Source of the DNA: Chromera velia
Taxonomy: Eukaryota; Sar; Chromeraceae
Length of the DNA: 51,211 nucleotides
Reading direction: 5' to 3'
Assembly (NCBI GenBank): GCA_018398765.1
Contig: JAHBMJ010000301.1
Location: 1-51,211, forward strand
Shown here: one piece after another, positions 25,612-34,030 of the stretch
Numbering within the stretch: position 1 is the stretch's first letter
Layout: every line of letters starts with the position of its first letter
Made by a program: the position numbers and the translations under genes
Notes under the pieces: generated by a model
Databases searched by the model: none
Told to the model about the DNA's origin: nothing
The model's input: only the letters and a program-made list of their open reading frames with translations

Positions 25612-25926
25612 AACTCCACAAGTCACTCGCACACACATTGAAAGAAGAGGGACCAAAACCGACCAACTAAGCGAAGAGCACAGCACACAGCCCCCGCATG
25701 AACGACCTGATCGATCGATCGACCTTCCTTCCTCTCATGGTGCAACAAGTGAAGCCTCTTCAGAAATCCAGAACAGGGAAAGAGAAAAAGAGAAGACAAG
25801 CAAGGAAGGGAAAGGGAAAGGGAAAGTCAAGGTGCTGAATCTGTAGAGGGGATCTTCTTGCACTCATTGCAAAATCGCCGATCTTTTCTGTGAATGCATA
25901 TGCCCTTCTCTCCGCACTCTTTGCAG
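25612..25926 (-). repeat. left arm of a 315-bp identical inverted repeat
   Basis: Read on the minus strand, this matches 31378-31692 base for base by eye. It covers the last about 100 nt of the minus-strand CBM20/zinc-repeat gene, its stop codon and about 215 nt of 3' flank, including GATCGATCGATC. Identity ends abruptly outside (GTGGAGTTTCGGGG versus GTGGAGTTGGGGGC). Confidence 0.95.
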
Positions 25927-27701
25927 TAGTAGCGCCTTCGCCCGTGCTCACAAAACTGCTTCCCACCGCACTCCTTACACTTGGAGCGCTGCCTGCCATG
26001 CTCGCAGATGCTCTTCCCCCCACACTCTTTGCACTGATTGCGTCTACGGCCGTGCTCGCAGATGCTCTTCCCCCCACACTCCTTGCATTGATACCGCTGT
26101 CGGCCGTGCTCGCAGATGCTCGTCCCTCCACACTCCTTGCACTTGATCCGCTCCCGGCCGTGCTCACAGATACTCTTCCCCCCACACTCCTTGCACTGAT
26201 TGCGTCTACGGCCGTGCTCGCAGATACCCTTCCCTCCACACTCCTTGCACTGAGAGCGCTGTCGGCCGTGCTCACACACAGACCCCCCCCCGCAATCTTT
26301 GCACTTGCGACGCTCCCGGCCGTGCTCACAGATACCCTTCCCTCCACATTCTTTGCACTGAGAGCGAATGCGACCGTGCTCGCAGATGCTCTTCCCCCCA
26401 CACTCCTTGCATTGAGAGCGCTGCCGACCGTGCTCACACACAGAACCCCCCCCGCAATCCTTGCACCGAGAGAGAACCCGTGCATGCAAGCAGAGAATCT
26501 TCCCATGGCGGTTCCTTTTGACCTCTCCCCCTCGGTGACCATTCTCACAAACTACCCCTTTCTCTCCAGCGTCCGGATCCCCCCGCCTGCTACACAACTC
26601 AGAAAAGAGTGGTGCGGAGTTCGAAAGAGCAACAGTCAAACGACGCTGTTTCTCTTCCCGAAACACATCCCCATCCACCCCCCACGAAGCATCTTCCCTT
26701 CTTTCACCGGCACAGCCCCCCACTTGATCGCACTCGTCAGCCTCAACCTGAGTGAGGCCACTCTCAGACCGACGACGCTTCTGATCTCGGGGAACCAATT
26801 GCGCCCTCTGCCCATCTTCTTCTTGTCGTCGACCACGAGTGCAGTCATGGGGAAGCAAATGAGGGGAGGTCGGGGGGTGACAGGAAAGAAATCTGTTGTC
26901 AGTAACGTTGGTGTCAGCAGACGGACGGTTGCAGACACCCACTGAAGGGGAGCGGTCAGGATGCACTTCATTCTCTTTCAAACACAACTCAACAGCTGAC
27001 TGAGAGGGACAAACAGAGGACCCTGACGCACTCCGTTGCTCATCGGGGCTTTCAGAGATTCGAGCGTTTACTGGTATCCCCTCTGTGCGAGGCGGACAGG
27101 CAATCTCTGACTGAGGGTCAGTGTCTCTCTGTGGATGTTCTGTCTGTCTGTTCGTAAGCCGAGGGAGCAGTGCGAGCTGCACGCTCTCAAGGACCCCCCA
27201 TTCCACCGAAATTCCAACCAGCTCCCTTTCTTGCTGCTCTCCTCCCCCCTCTACACCGACATGGATTGTGTTGTCACCCCTCTCTCCGACCGCAGACGAG
27301 TCAGAAGGAGAAGACGCACCAACGAGACGCACCACACGGAAGTCTCCACCCCTCAGCGGCTCCAGAGACACAACATTGTCGGAATTCGGAACACCAGACC
27401 CCTCCCCATCGTTCGGAACCGCAAGCAGTCGAAACTTCAATTCTGAAACACCCACTTTCCCGACCCTTCCCTCTGTCTCTGCAACAGCTGCGAACTCTGC
27501 AGAGACACCCAAAGGGGATTCTGACAGATTCACCTCCACCTCACTTGACACCCACCACGGACGCCCACACGGTGCAGGTCTCATGCACAACGCATCACCC
27601 AACTCCCACCCACCCAGCTCAGGACATTCTCCCGCCACCACAACTCGCTGATTCTCTCGCACCTCCGGGCAATGCGCAACAAAGGCGATTCCTCTCTTCA
27701 T
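25827..27701 (-). CDS. CBM20-like domain protein with 18-residue CxxC...CxH repeats (paralog 1)
   Basis: One exon of 624 codons; start ATG 27701 (MKRGIAFVAHCPEV), stop TGA 25827-25829. An upstream open extension has no ATG, so I chose 27701. Residues about 1-115 resemble carbohydrate-binding module family 20 (starch/glucan binding): RVVVAGECPELGGWELGDAL matches the VxVVGxxxELGxWdxxxAx core, and LKFRLLAV fits the later strand. The middle (about 120-400) is low complexity, Ser/Pro/charged and probably disordered. From about residue 412 come about 11 tandem repeats, consensus CKECGGKSICEHGRQRSQ, each with CxxC and CxH, giving a Cys3His set that could bind zinc. The end is RRFCNECKKIPSTDSAP. The repeat type occurs in several algal and oomycete proteomes without a defined role (recollection). 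It is head-to-head with paralog 2 at 29351-31477. Confidence 0.8.
   Translation of the reverse strand: MKRGIAFVAHCPEVRENQRVVVAGECPELGGWELGDALCMRPAPCGRPWWVSSEVEVNLSESPLGVSAEFAAVAETEGRVGKVGVSELKFRLLAVPNDGEGSGVPNSDNVVSLEPLRGGDFRVVRLVGASSPSDSSAVGERGDNTIHVGVEGGGEQQERELVGISVEWGVLESVQLALLPRLTNRQTEHPQRDTDPQSEIACPPRTEGIPVNARISESPDEQRSASGSSVCPSQSAVELCLKENEVHPDRSPSVGVCNRPSADTNVTDNRFLSCHPPTSPHLLPHDCTRGRRQEEDGQRAQLVPRDQKRRRSESGLTQVEADECDQVGGCAGERREDASWGVDGDVFREEKQRRLTVALSNSAPLFSELCSRRGDPDAGEKGVVCENGHRGGEVKRNRHGKILCLHARVLSRCKDCGGGSVCEHGRQRSQCKECGGKSICEHGRIRSQCKECGGKGICEHGRERRKCKDCGGGSVCEHGRQRSQCKECGGKGICEHGRRRNQCKECGGKSICEHGRERIKCKECGGTSICEHGRQRYQCKECGGKSICEHGRRRNQCKECGGKSICEHGRQRSKCKECGGKQFCEHGRRRYYCKECGEKGICIHRKDRRFCNECKKIPSTDSAP
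25860..26466 (-). repeat. 54-bp tandem coding repeats (zinc-type array of paralog 1)
   Basis: About 11 in-frame 54-bp units encode CxxCGGxxxCEHGRxRxx. The last unit (CGEKGICIHRKDRRF) and the closing CNEC half-unit are degenerate. Between units the variable positions are residues 7-9 and 15-18 of the repeat. Confidence 0.9.
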
Positions 27702-29350
27702 TTTGACAATCAACTCCAGTCGATGGACCGATCGTTGTTGATTCGCAAGGAATACAGACGAGCTCGCAGCTGCCTCTGAGCGTCGACACCCTTGAGAACC
27801 AGCTGCGCGCAATCGCAAAGAAAACAACAAGCCCGATCTTTTCTGAACACTATATACAGCTCGAAAAGTCAAACGGAGCCATCACACAATAGGATCGATG
27901 GAATGACTCAATGCCTGTTTCAGGCAAGAAAGGCAACAAACTACCTAGACAAACTACTTACCGCGCGTTTCGGCCAGCAACAGCCTGGTTGGGTTGGTTG
28001 ATACAGTGTGATCAGCAACGAAAAGACAGTCAAGTGAGCCCTGAGACGCGTCCAGAAGAGTTGAAAGTGTCACCCAACTGTGACCCAAGAAAGAGGGACT
28101 GAAGAAGTCGGTAGTGAACAAAGAAGGAACGGACAGACTCTTCAGTTGCCCGCTCCTGCAACCCACGAGATTAGAAGATCTCCTGGCCCGTCTCACGATG
28201 AAACCCGTGGACCAGCTTCACTCATCTGACGAGCAACCGCAGAGGAAGCTATAGCCAGAAAGGGCAACTGCTGTCCATCACATCAAGAAGCCCCAAATGA
28301 GTCACGGGCGACCGAAAAAGACACATCGATCAAACTGTATATCTAAGGAGCACTCACACAACAGATCCACTCAACATGACTGAACAATGAGCACTGAGCA
28401 GACCAGAACAGGAGACTTGGGATTCAAGGGGAATGGAGGGAAATGGAGGGCAAATCGATGCATGGCAAAACGACCGATACGCGCAGTGACGCATTCAGCC
28501 CTTGCGATGCCACTGCAGCATGCATGCATCGATCGCGCTGGCTGTTCGTCGCACATCATCCCACTTCAACTCATGCACTGAGAATGATCCTACTCTTCGA
28601 CGTCTTCGTACTCTTCCATATATATATATATATTTCGCTACTCAAGAGTTTTCACTGTACGTCAGTTTGACACGTTCACACAAGAGGTCAGCAATTGAGA
28701 CGTGTGCAAGTCCCCATGCATCTGACTCGGAGTTTTCAGTGTATCGGTGTCTGAATTTTGCACTCTAGTTGAAGCTCCTTTTTGTCCAGCTTCGGCCTTG
28801 ATCTGAAGGCTGGTCCCTTCAGGCTGGCTCTCGTCTTTGCTCTGCTTAAGCGAGAGAGAAATTTTGTGCCTCCGGCTTCCCACCGTCTGTTTCAGTAGTT
28901 GCAGCTGTACGTCGTGTCACCGAAGCTCTTCTTCGAGGAAGGGCAGCTGCAGTCTCAGGGTCTGTCTTTTGATCGAGAGATCGAATCTCTCCTCTCGGCG
29001 GGATTCCTCTTGTGAGACCCGGGGAGTTTGTCGATCGCTGTTTGGGGCCTTCGGCGGTCGTTTTCTCGCTGTACTGACGGGTCTTCTGTGTCTTCGATCG
29101 GCATCAGATCAACAACTCGCCGGCCGGGTCTCGGGTCGTCTTCTTGATATATAACTCCAACAGCCGGCGGTCAGTGACGGTCTCTTACAGGGCGGCTCAA
29201 TTCTTCCGAAAGTCTCAGTAGGACCCTTTGCTTTTGAAATGTATATCAATACATACGCGTTGATTGCCTGCAGGGATCTCTTGTTGGTTTCACTCTCTCG
29301 TTGCCGCTTCTGCTCCTTCGATTGATCGATCGATCGATTGATTGTTCGTG
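27702..29350. promoter_or_regulatory. head-to-head spacer between the CBM20/zinc-repeat paralogs
   Basis: These 1.65 kb hold both start regions and no convincing exon. Visible signals are a (TA)n tract at about 28619-28632 and a GATCGATCGATCGATTGATTG stretch at about 29323-29343, just before the plus-strand ATG. A GATCGATCGATC word also occurs in the 3' flanks of both genes. Whether the promoter is shared is inference. Confidence 0.4.
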
Positions 29351-31477
29351 ATGGAGGCGGAGACGGGTGGTGGTGTGCTTTTTGCGTGCTCTGGTGTGGA
29401 GCCTCGGGAGGGGCAGACACTGGTGGTGGTCGGGAGCAGCTCTGAGCTCGGAGGGTGGGATGCGAGTCGCGGTATCACCCTCCATCGAGTGAAGAACCCT
29501 GCCTTCCCAGGAGTGTGGATGTCGTTTCCGATGCATCACAGCGCGTGCTCTCAAGTGCAGTTTCAGTTTGCCCTTGTTGGACCGCATACCGATACTGTCG
29601 CATTGCATTCGTCAGTGTGGAGTGGTGCGACGTTGGTAGACGGCGGGTCTCTGATAGACGGTGGGTGTGAGAACTCTTCCGCAGTCACTTCAGCCACCTC
29701 AGCAGCAGCCCTCACCAACGGTGGAGGTCGTGATTGTTGTGGGTGCGTGTGTGAGCCTTTGGGGTGTGGGCTGCGGAAAGTGGAGGTTGTCGATGGTGGG
29801 TTTGTGTTGTTTGGTGGACGTTGGGGAAATGGGGAGACACAGGTGACTCCGTTGGCATTGAAGGACATGGTGTTAGCAAAACAGCAACTTGAACAGGACA
29901 CGCTCCCCTCTGTCACCTCTAAGTCTCACATTGAGAGGGAGAGGGAGGGCGGCGAACCGAGGGGAGGGGGGAGCTTTGGGGGTCCGCCAGAGGGTGATAT
30001 GATGCTTAGTGACGTCGCTGCAGAGAGCGGGAGTGCCTCGGTTTCTGTTGCCGCACCGCCTACAGCCCCCTCACCTGCCTCAGAGAGAGCTTGTGGTCAA
30101 TGGAAGGGAAAGGGGTGTGGGATGGCTCAGCATGTACAGTCTGAAGCTGAGTTTCCCGCCCGCAGAGGCAGAGCATCTGTAGAGGAGGGTACGGAGAATG
30201 CAGATACTCTGATGGCGTCTGCTGACTGCTCTGGTGAATGTGGTGTGTCTGTTTCCGTGGGTCATCCTGAGACCTCTGTGCCTATGTGTGTTCAGAGGCG
30301 GGGGGAAGGGGGGAAAGGGATGAGAAGAGGGTATGAATGGTGTAATGAGGCACTTCGATTCGCACCTGCAGCTCTGAGGCATGGGTGGGGGGTTGGGGGC
30401 GAAGAGGGGGGGGTTCTGTTGGGAGGGAAGACTGCAGAGAGCGTGAATGGTTTGGTGGGTGTACGTAACTCTATCTCTCCTAGAGATCTCGTCGGAGTGA
30501 GCGTGTCTTCAGTGTGTGAGGGGTCGAAGCGCCGCCGTCTCTCTTCTCTTTCCGCTACCGTCTCTGTCTCCGAATCCAACAGAGAAAGGGGGGAGGGGAT
30601 CCAAGAGGGGTTGAGTAGAGACAGAGACTTTTCTGCGCGGTCCTTTGAATCAGTCCCGCAGCACTACACTCTCTCCTCCGTCAATGACAGCGTCACTCCA
30701 CACTGCGAGCAGTATGACGCGACTGGTCGAGAGGTGAAGAGAGAAGCGCAAGGGGGAGTCTGTGCGAGGGAAGCAGCGGGAGGAGGGGGAGAGCAGGAAA
30801 CGGACGTGCATCTCCAGAGAGGGGACCTCTGTCTCCTCGGCTGTGCTCGCACTCACTGCAAGGACCGCGCGTGTAGCGACGGTAGCAGTGGAAGCATGGG
30901 AGTGGGGAGGAGAGGGGGGAATACGAGAGAGTACACAGGAGAAGTCAAGAGGGACAGGCACGGACGGATCCTCTGTTTGCATGGACGGGTTCGCACCACG
31001 TGCAAGGAGTGCGGGGGTGGGTCTGTGTGCAAGCACGGCCGACAGCGCTCTCAGTGCAAAGAGTGCGGGGGGAAGGGGTATTGCGAGCACGGCCGCCTGC
31101 GCTACTACTGCAAGGAGTGCGGAGGGAAGGGTATCTGTGAACACGGGCGAAAACGCTCTCAGTGCAAAGAGTGTGGGGGGAAGGCGTTTTGCAAGCACGG
31201 CCGAGAGCGGAACAAATGCAGGGATTGCGGAGGGAAGAGCATCTGCGAGCACGGCCGCGAGCGGAACAAGTGCAAGGAGTGTGGGGGGAAGAGCATCTGC
31301 GAGCACGGCAGGCAGCGCTCTCAATGCAAGGAGTGCGGGGGGAAGAGCATTTGCGAGCACGGCCGCCTGCGCTACTTCTGCAAAGAGTGCGGAGAGAAGG
31401 GCATATGCATTCACAGAAAAGATCGGCGATTTTGCAATGAGTGCAAGAAGATCCCCTCTACAGATTCAGCACCTTGA
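29351..31477 (+). CDS. CBM20-like domain protein with 18-residue CxxC...CxH repeats (paralog 2)
   Basis: One exon of 708 codons; ATG 29351, stop TGA 31475-31477. Residues about 1-90 are a clear CBM20-like module: GQTLVVVGSSSELGGWDASR, then VWMSFPMH and VQFQFALV as successive strands. The paralogs share little outside the CBM20 core here, and a Gly/Ser/Thr-rich disordered middle (about 120-530) is unrelated between them. The C-terminal array starts near residue 551 (TCKECGGGSVCKHGRQRSQ) and has eight repeats plus a CNEC half-unit, three fewer full units than paralog 1. It ends in the identical RRFCNECKKIPSTDSAP. The first residues before the array (RHGRILCLHGRV) match RHGKILCLHARV of paralog 1. 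No signal peptide or membrane segment is seen. Glucan binding is inferred from the fold only. Confidence 0.8.
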   Translation: MEAETGGGVLFACSGVEPREGQTLVVVGSSSELGGWDASRGITLHRVKNPAFPGVWMSFPMHHSACSQVQFQFALVGPHTDTVALHSSVWSGATLVDGGSLIDGGCENSSAVTSATSAAALTNGGGRDCCGCVCEPLGCGLRKVEVVDGGFVLFGGRWGNGETQVTPLALKDMVLAKQQLEQDTLPSVTSKSHIEREREGGEPRGGGSFGGPPEGDMMLSDVAAESGSASVSVAAPPTAPSPASERACGQWKGKGCGMAQHVQSEAEFPARRGRASVEEGTENADTLMASADCSGECGVSVSVGHPETSVPMCVQRRGEGGKGMRRGYEWCNEALRFAPAALRHGWGVGGEEGGVLLGGKTAESVNGLVGVRNSISPRDLVGVSVSSVCEGSKRRRLSSLSATVSVSESNRERGEGIQEGLSRDRDFSARSFESVPQHYTLSSVNDSVTPHCEQYDATGREVKREAQGGVCAREAAGGGGEQETDVHLQRGDLCLLGCARTHCKDRACSDGSSGSMGVGRRGGNTREYTGEVKRDRHGRILCLHGRVRTTCKECGGGSVCKHGRQRSQCKECGGKGYCEHGRLRYYCKECGGKGICEHGRKRSQCKECGGKAFCKHGRERNKCRDCGGKSICEHGRERNKCKECGGKSICEHGRQRSQCKECGGKSICEHGRLRYFCKECGEKGICIHRKDRRFCNECKKIPSTDSAP
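31001..31453 (+). repeat. 54-bp tandem coding repeats (zinc-type array of paralog 2)
   Basis: Eight in-frame 54-bp units, then a CNEC half-unit, with the same consensus as paralog 1. Two units have CKHG instead of CEHG, and one has CRDC instead of CKEC. Confidence 0.9.
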
Positions 31478-31692
31478 CTTTCCCTTTCCCTTTCCCTTCC
31501 TTGCTTGTCTTCTCTTTTTCTCTTTCCCTGTTCTGGATTTCTGAAGAGGCTTCACTTGTTGCACCATGAGAGGAAGGAAGGTCGATCGATCGATCAGGTC
31601 GTTCATGCGGGGGCTGTGTGCTGTGCTCTTCGCTTAGTTGGTCGGTTTTGGTCCCTCTTCTTTCAATGTGTGTGCGAGTGACTTGTGGAGTT
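31378..31692 (+). repeat. right arm of the 315-bp identical inverted repeat
   Basis: Identical to the reverse complement of 25612-25926, with equal arm lengths and no indel by eye. It spans the end of paralog 2, its stop codon and about 215 nt of 3' flank. Confidence 0.95.
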
Positions 31693-32078
31693 GGGGGCAG
31701 TTAAATAGACAGACTCTCAGTGAGAGAGCGCTGCTTATCCTCTTCCCTCCCCATCACCCCCCCCTCTTTTCCTGCACAGTAAATGTAAATCTATTGACAG
31801 ATTCTCCCTCCGGCCATTGATGCTTTCTCGCCCTTCTCTTTCAACTGCTGTTCACCCGTCTCTTTGATGTTTTGGTTGTCTGGTCATGTCTGTTCGTTGC
31901 CTGTTCTTGTGCCCGTGAGGGTGCACACTTGGTGTCTCTCTCGGTGTGCTTTTGTGTTGTATGTTTGTATGCATGCGTTTGTGTGAGTGTGCGTCTGCAT
32001 GTGGACTTTTTTATTTATGTGTATGTGCATGCGTGTATATTTGCATCAGTGGACCTCTGGGCAAAGGGGAGGGGGGGG

Positions 32079-32089
32079 NNNNNNNNNNN
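32079..32089. other. assembly gap inside poly-G
   Basis: Eleven N bases are flanked by 8 G on the left and at least 17 G on the right. The assembly probably failed in a long homopolymer, so the true length here is unknown. Confidence 0.95.
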
Positions 32090-32104
32090 GGGGGGGGGGG
32101 GGGG

Positions 32105-33085
32105 GGCAAATGCAAACGATGCGTTGCATGAGCAATTAGGAAGAGGAAGAGAGTGTTGGACTCCTTTTTTCTTCCCCTCTATCCAAGTTGCTAACTTCGC
32201 TTTCCTTTTTCTTTCTCAAATTCCTTCTTTGGAGGTCTTCAAGTTTATCCATCCATCTGTTCGCTCATTTCACGTTTCTCGTCGCTTTTCCCCCCCTTTC
32301 CACTTTACCACTTCCACGCGTAAAAGCAGAAGGAGAGGAAAAGGAGGGAAACAACTTATCGTCCTTCTGGTTCGAAGAAAAAGTTCATCCCTCCATGCAT
32401 CTCTTCACCCCACCATCGATCTTGCCTCCCTCTTTTCGTTTCATTGAAAAGCAGAAGAGGCATAACATTCAAGCAGAAGAGGAATGGGCAAGAGACAGAG
32501 GCGATGCTCAGGTCCTGCATCCTACCTTCACCTCCATGCATTCCATTCTTTTCGGTGTCTTTCATAAGAGAGGAAGACATGCGAAACACGGACCGCTTGA
32601 CTGTGTGTGTCGCCTCCGTCTTGCCCCCCCCCCCTTCCTGTCTGCGGGCGTACAGGAGAGGCAAAGCGTATGCGGGCAGCCGGTGCGTTTTTTCTCATTC
32701 TGTCAGCATGGCTGTCTGTCTGTCTGTCAGTTGTTACGTTTCTGAATCTGTCCGTTCTTTGGCGCCACTCTTTTTTTCGGTGTCTTCCTTTCCACCCGCC
32801 CCCTTGTTCTTCTTGTTCTTTCTTTCCTTTCCTTTCCTTTATCACCCATCTACGCATAACCACAGACCCGGTCAAGGAACGGAGCGCCTTCATACTGCTT
32901 TCTAACTCATCATAAATGCGTCTATGCGTCTCTGTACGTACGTGTCTACCTGCATGTAAGCTTGCGGCTGAAATATAAGAGAAAACTTCAGCTGTGCATC
33001 GATTTGCATGTTGTTCGTTCCCAACGGGTATATATTGCAATGAATGAAAAACAACAAATTGAATATGGTTTGATTCAGGTTGCAT
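32105..33085 (+). repeat. dispersed repeat, copy B
   Basis: Collinear with copy A at 12085-12975. Copy B starts just right of the poly-G gap; copy A also has a poly-G run shortly upstream (about 12012-12021). No frame is clearly preserved between the copies. Outside this stretch the two loci differ, but both are followed by AT-rich islands with shared short motifs. Confidence 0.7.
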
Positions 33086-33274
33086 TCTTTTGGCCACACA
33101 ATTAAGGAAGTACAAAAAAATACTATAGTTCTCCTACGCTAGCAATGCAAATTGTGTGTGGCCCGGCAGTGTAAGTCCGATCATAATGCCATAATAATGG
33201 TATATAAATGAATGAATTTAATTAGCCAGTTAAAGCCGGTGAGCATACCCCTTAGCGGCTTCTGCCTTGCATGC

Positions 33275-33458
33275 AAGGACCTAGGAATTTAGACAGGAAT
33301 TTAAAAGAATTTAGAGGAATTTTTCTAAATTCCTAAACTGTAGAAGTCACTGGCAATTTCTCATTCATGAGAAATTGACTTCCAAAATTTGCTAAATTCT
33401 ACTAAATTCCTGTTTTTATTTTCCTAGTAGCTAAATTCCTTTAAATTCCTATGTCCTT
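33275..33458. mobile_element. 184-bp MITE-like element with 17-bp terminal inverted repeats
   Basis: AAGGACCTAGGAATTTA at the left end matches the inverted right end TAAATTCCTATGTCCTT with one mismatch. The interior is nearly all AGGAATTTA/TAAATTCCT words in both orientations, so most of the element can fold on itself. It has no coding capacity. A target-site duplication is not evident. Confidence 0.6.
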
Positions 33459-33882
33459 AATTGCAGGGTGCATTTCCAACTGCGCGGCATAACATGCAAG
33501 TTGCCAAGTTCTATTCACATTATATGATGTTTAAATCATATTTTTGATTCATAGATTAGCTAGGTGGGATCTGTAAAGTTTTAAAGCCTGAGTGAAATTA
33601 TTACTGAAATAAAGTTTAAAGTCCGGTTTGAGTGATGGTTGTTTGAGTCCTAGTAAGTCCTAGTTTGAGTCTGTCGACGTACTCTAAAATATTACTTCTT
33701 CCAACGCACTTTTAAATTTTTTGCTCATCTTTCGGGTTTTCCCCTTTTCGGTCGTTCAGAGCTTTAACTGCTTTGAATGACCAACCTGACCTTTGATCAG
33801 GCGGCGTATACCAGTTGAATTCTAAGAGATATCGAACACTTTTCCATCCGACTTTCCGTTCTTCGTTATGAAAAACGGAGGG

Positions 33883-33976
33883 TAGACGCCGCGCATATAG
33901 AAAAAAAAAAGAAAAAAAAAAAGTTGGGAAAGCCTTCCCAACTTTTTTTTTTTTTTTTTCTATGTGCGGCGCCTAG
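33883..33976. repeat. long hairpin: GCCGCG...AAAA...GTTGGGAA palindrome
   Basis: The left arm (TAGACGCCGCGCATATAG, about 20 A with one G, GTTGGGAA) pairs with the right arm (TTCCCAAC, about 20 T, CTATGTGCGGCGCCTA). The loop is only a few bases at about 33930. The arms are nearly perfect over about 45 bp. It may be a fixed foldback element. Confidence 0.85.
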
Positions 33977-34030
33977 AGTGGCATCTAGAGTGGTAAGTGG
34001 ATGTAGGTGGCTAAGTAAGTATCTTATACA

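Larger units (their letters stand above)
33086..34030. other. AT-rich intergenic island
   Basis: No gene. It holds two foldback elements (33275-33458 and 33883-33976), the 16-mer GTTAAAGCCGGTGAGC at about 33226, and TTTAAAGCCTGA/AGTTTAAAG words like those at 13.48-13.53 kb. Confidence 0.7.

Noticed and set aside
25890..26945. 351-codon plus-strand open frame rich in ALPPTLLAL
   Set aside because: It is the antisense shadow of the 54-bp zinc-type repeats. The periodic Leu/Ala/Pro pattern follows from the repeat on the other strand, and the matching minus-strand frame has the real domains.
30650..31414. 254-codon minus-strand frame over paralog 2
   Set aside because: Same antisense effect of the repeat array as in paralog 1.
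25860..31453. EsV-1-7 type cysteine repeats (brown-algal IMM family)
   Set aside because: The spacing differs: that motif is C-x4-C-x16-C-x2-H as I recall, whereas here it is C-x2-C-x5-C-x-H in 18-residue units.
32041..32131. ORFs spanning the N gap
   Set aside because: The poly-G length is unknown, so no frame can be carried across.
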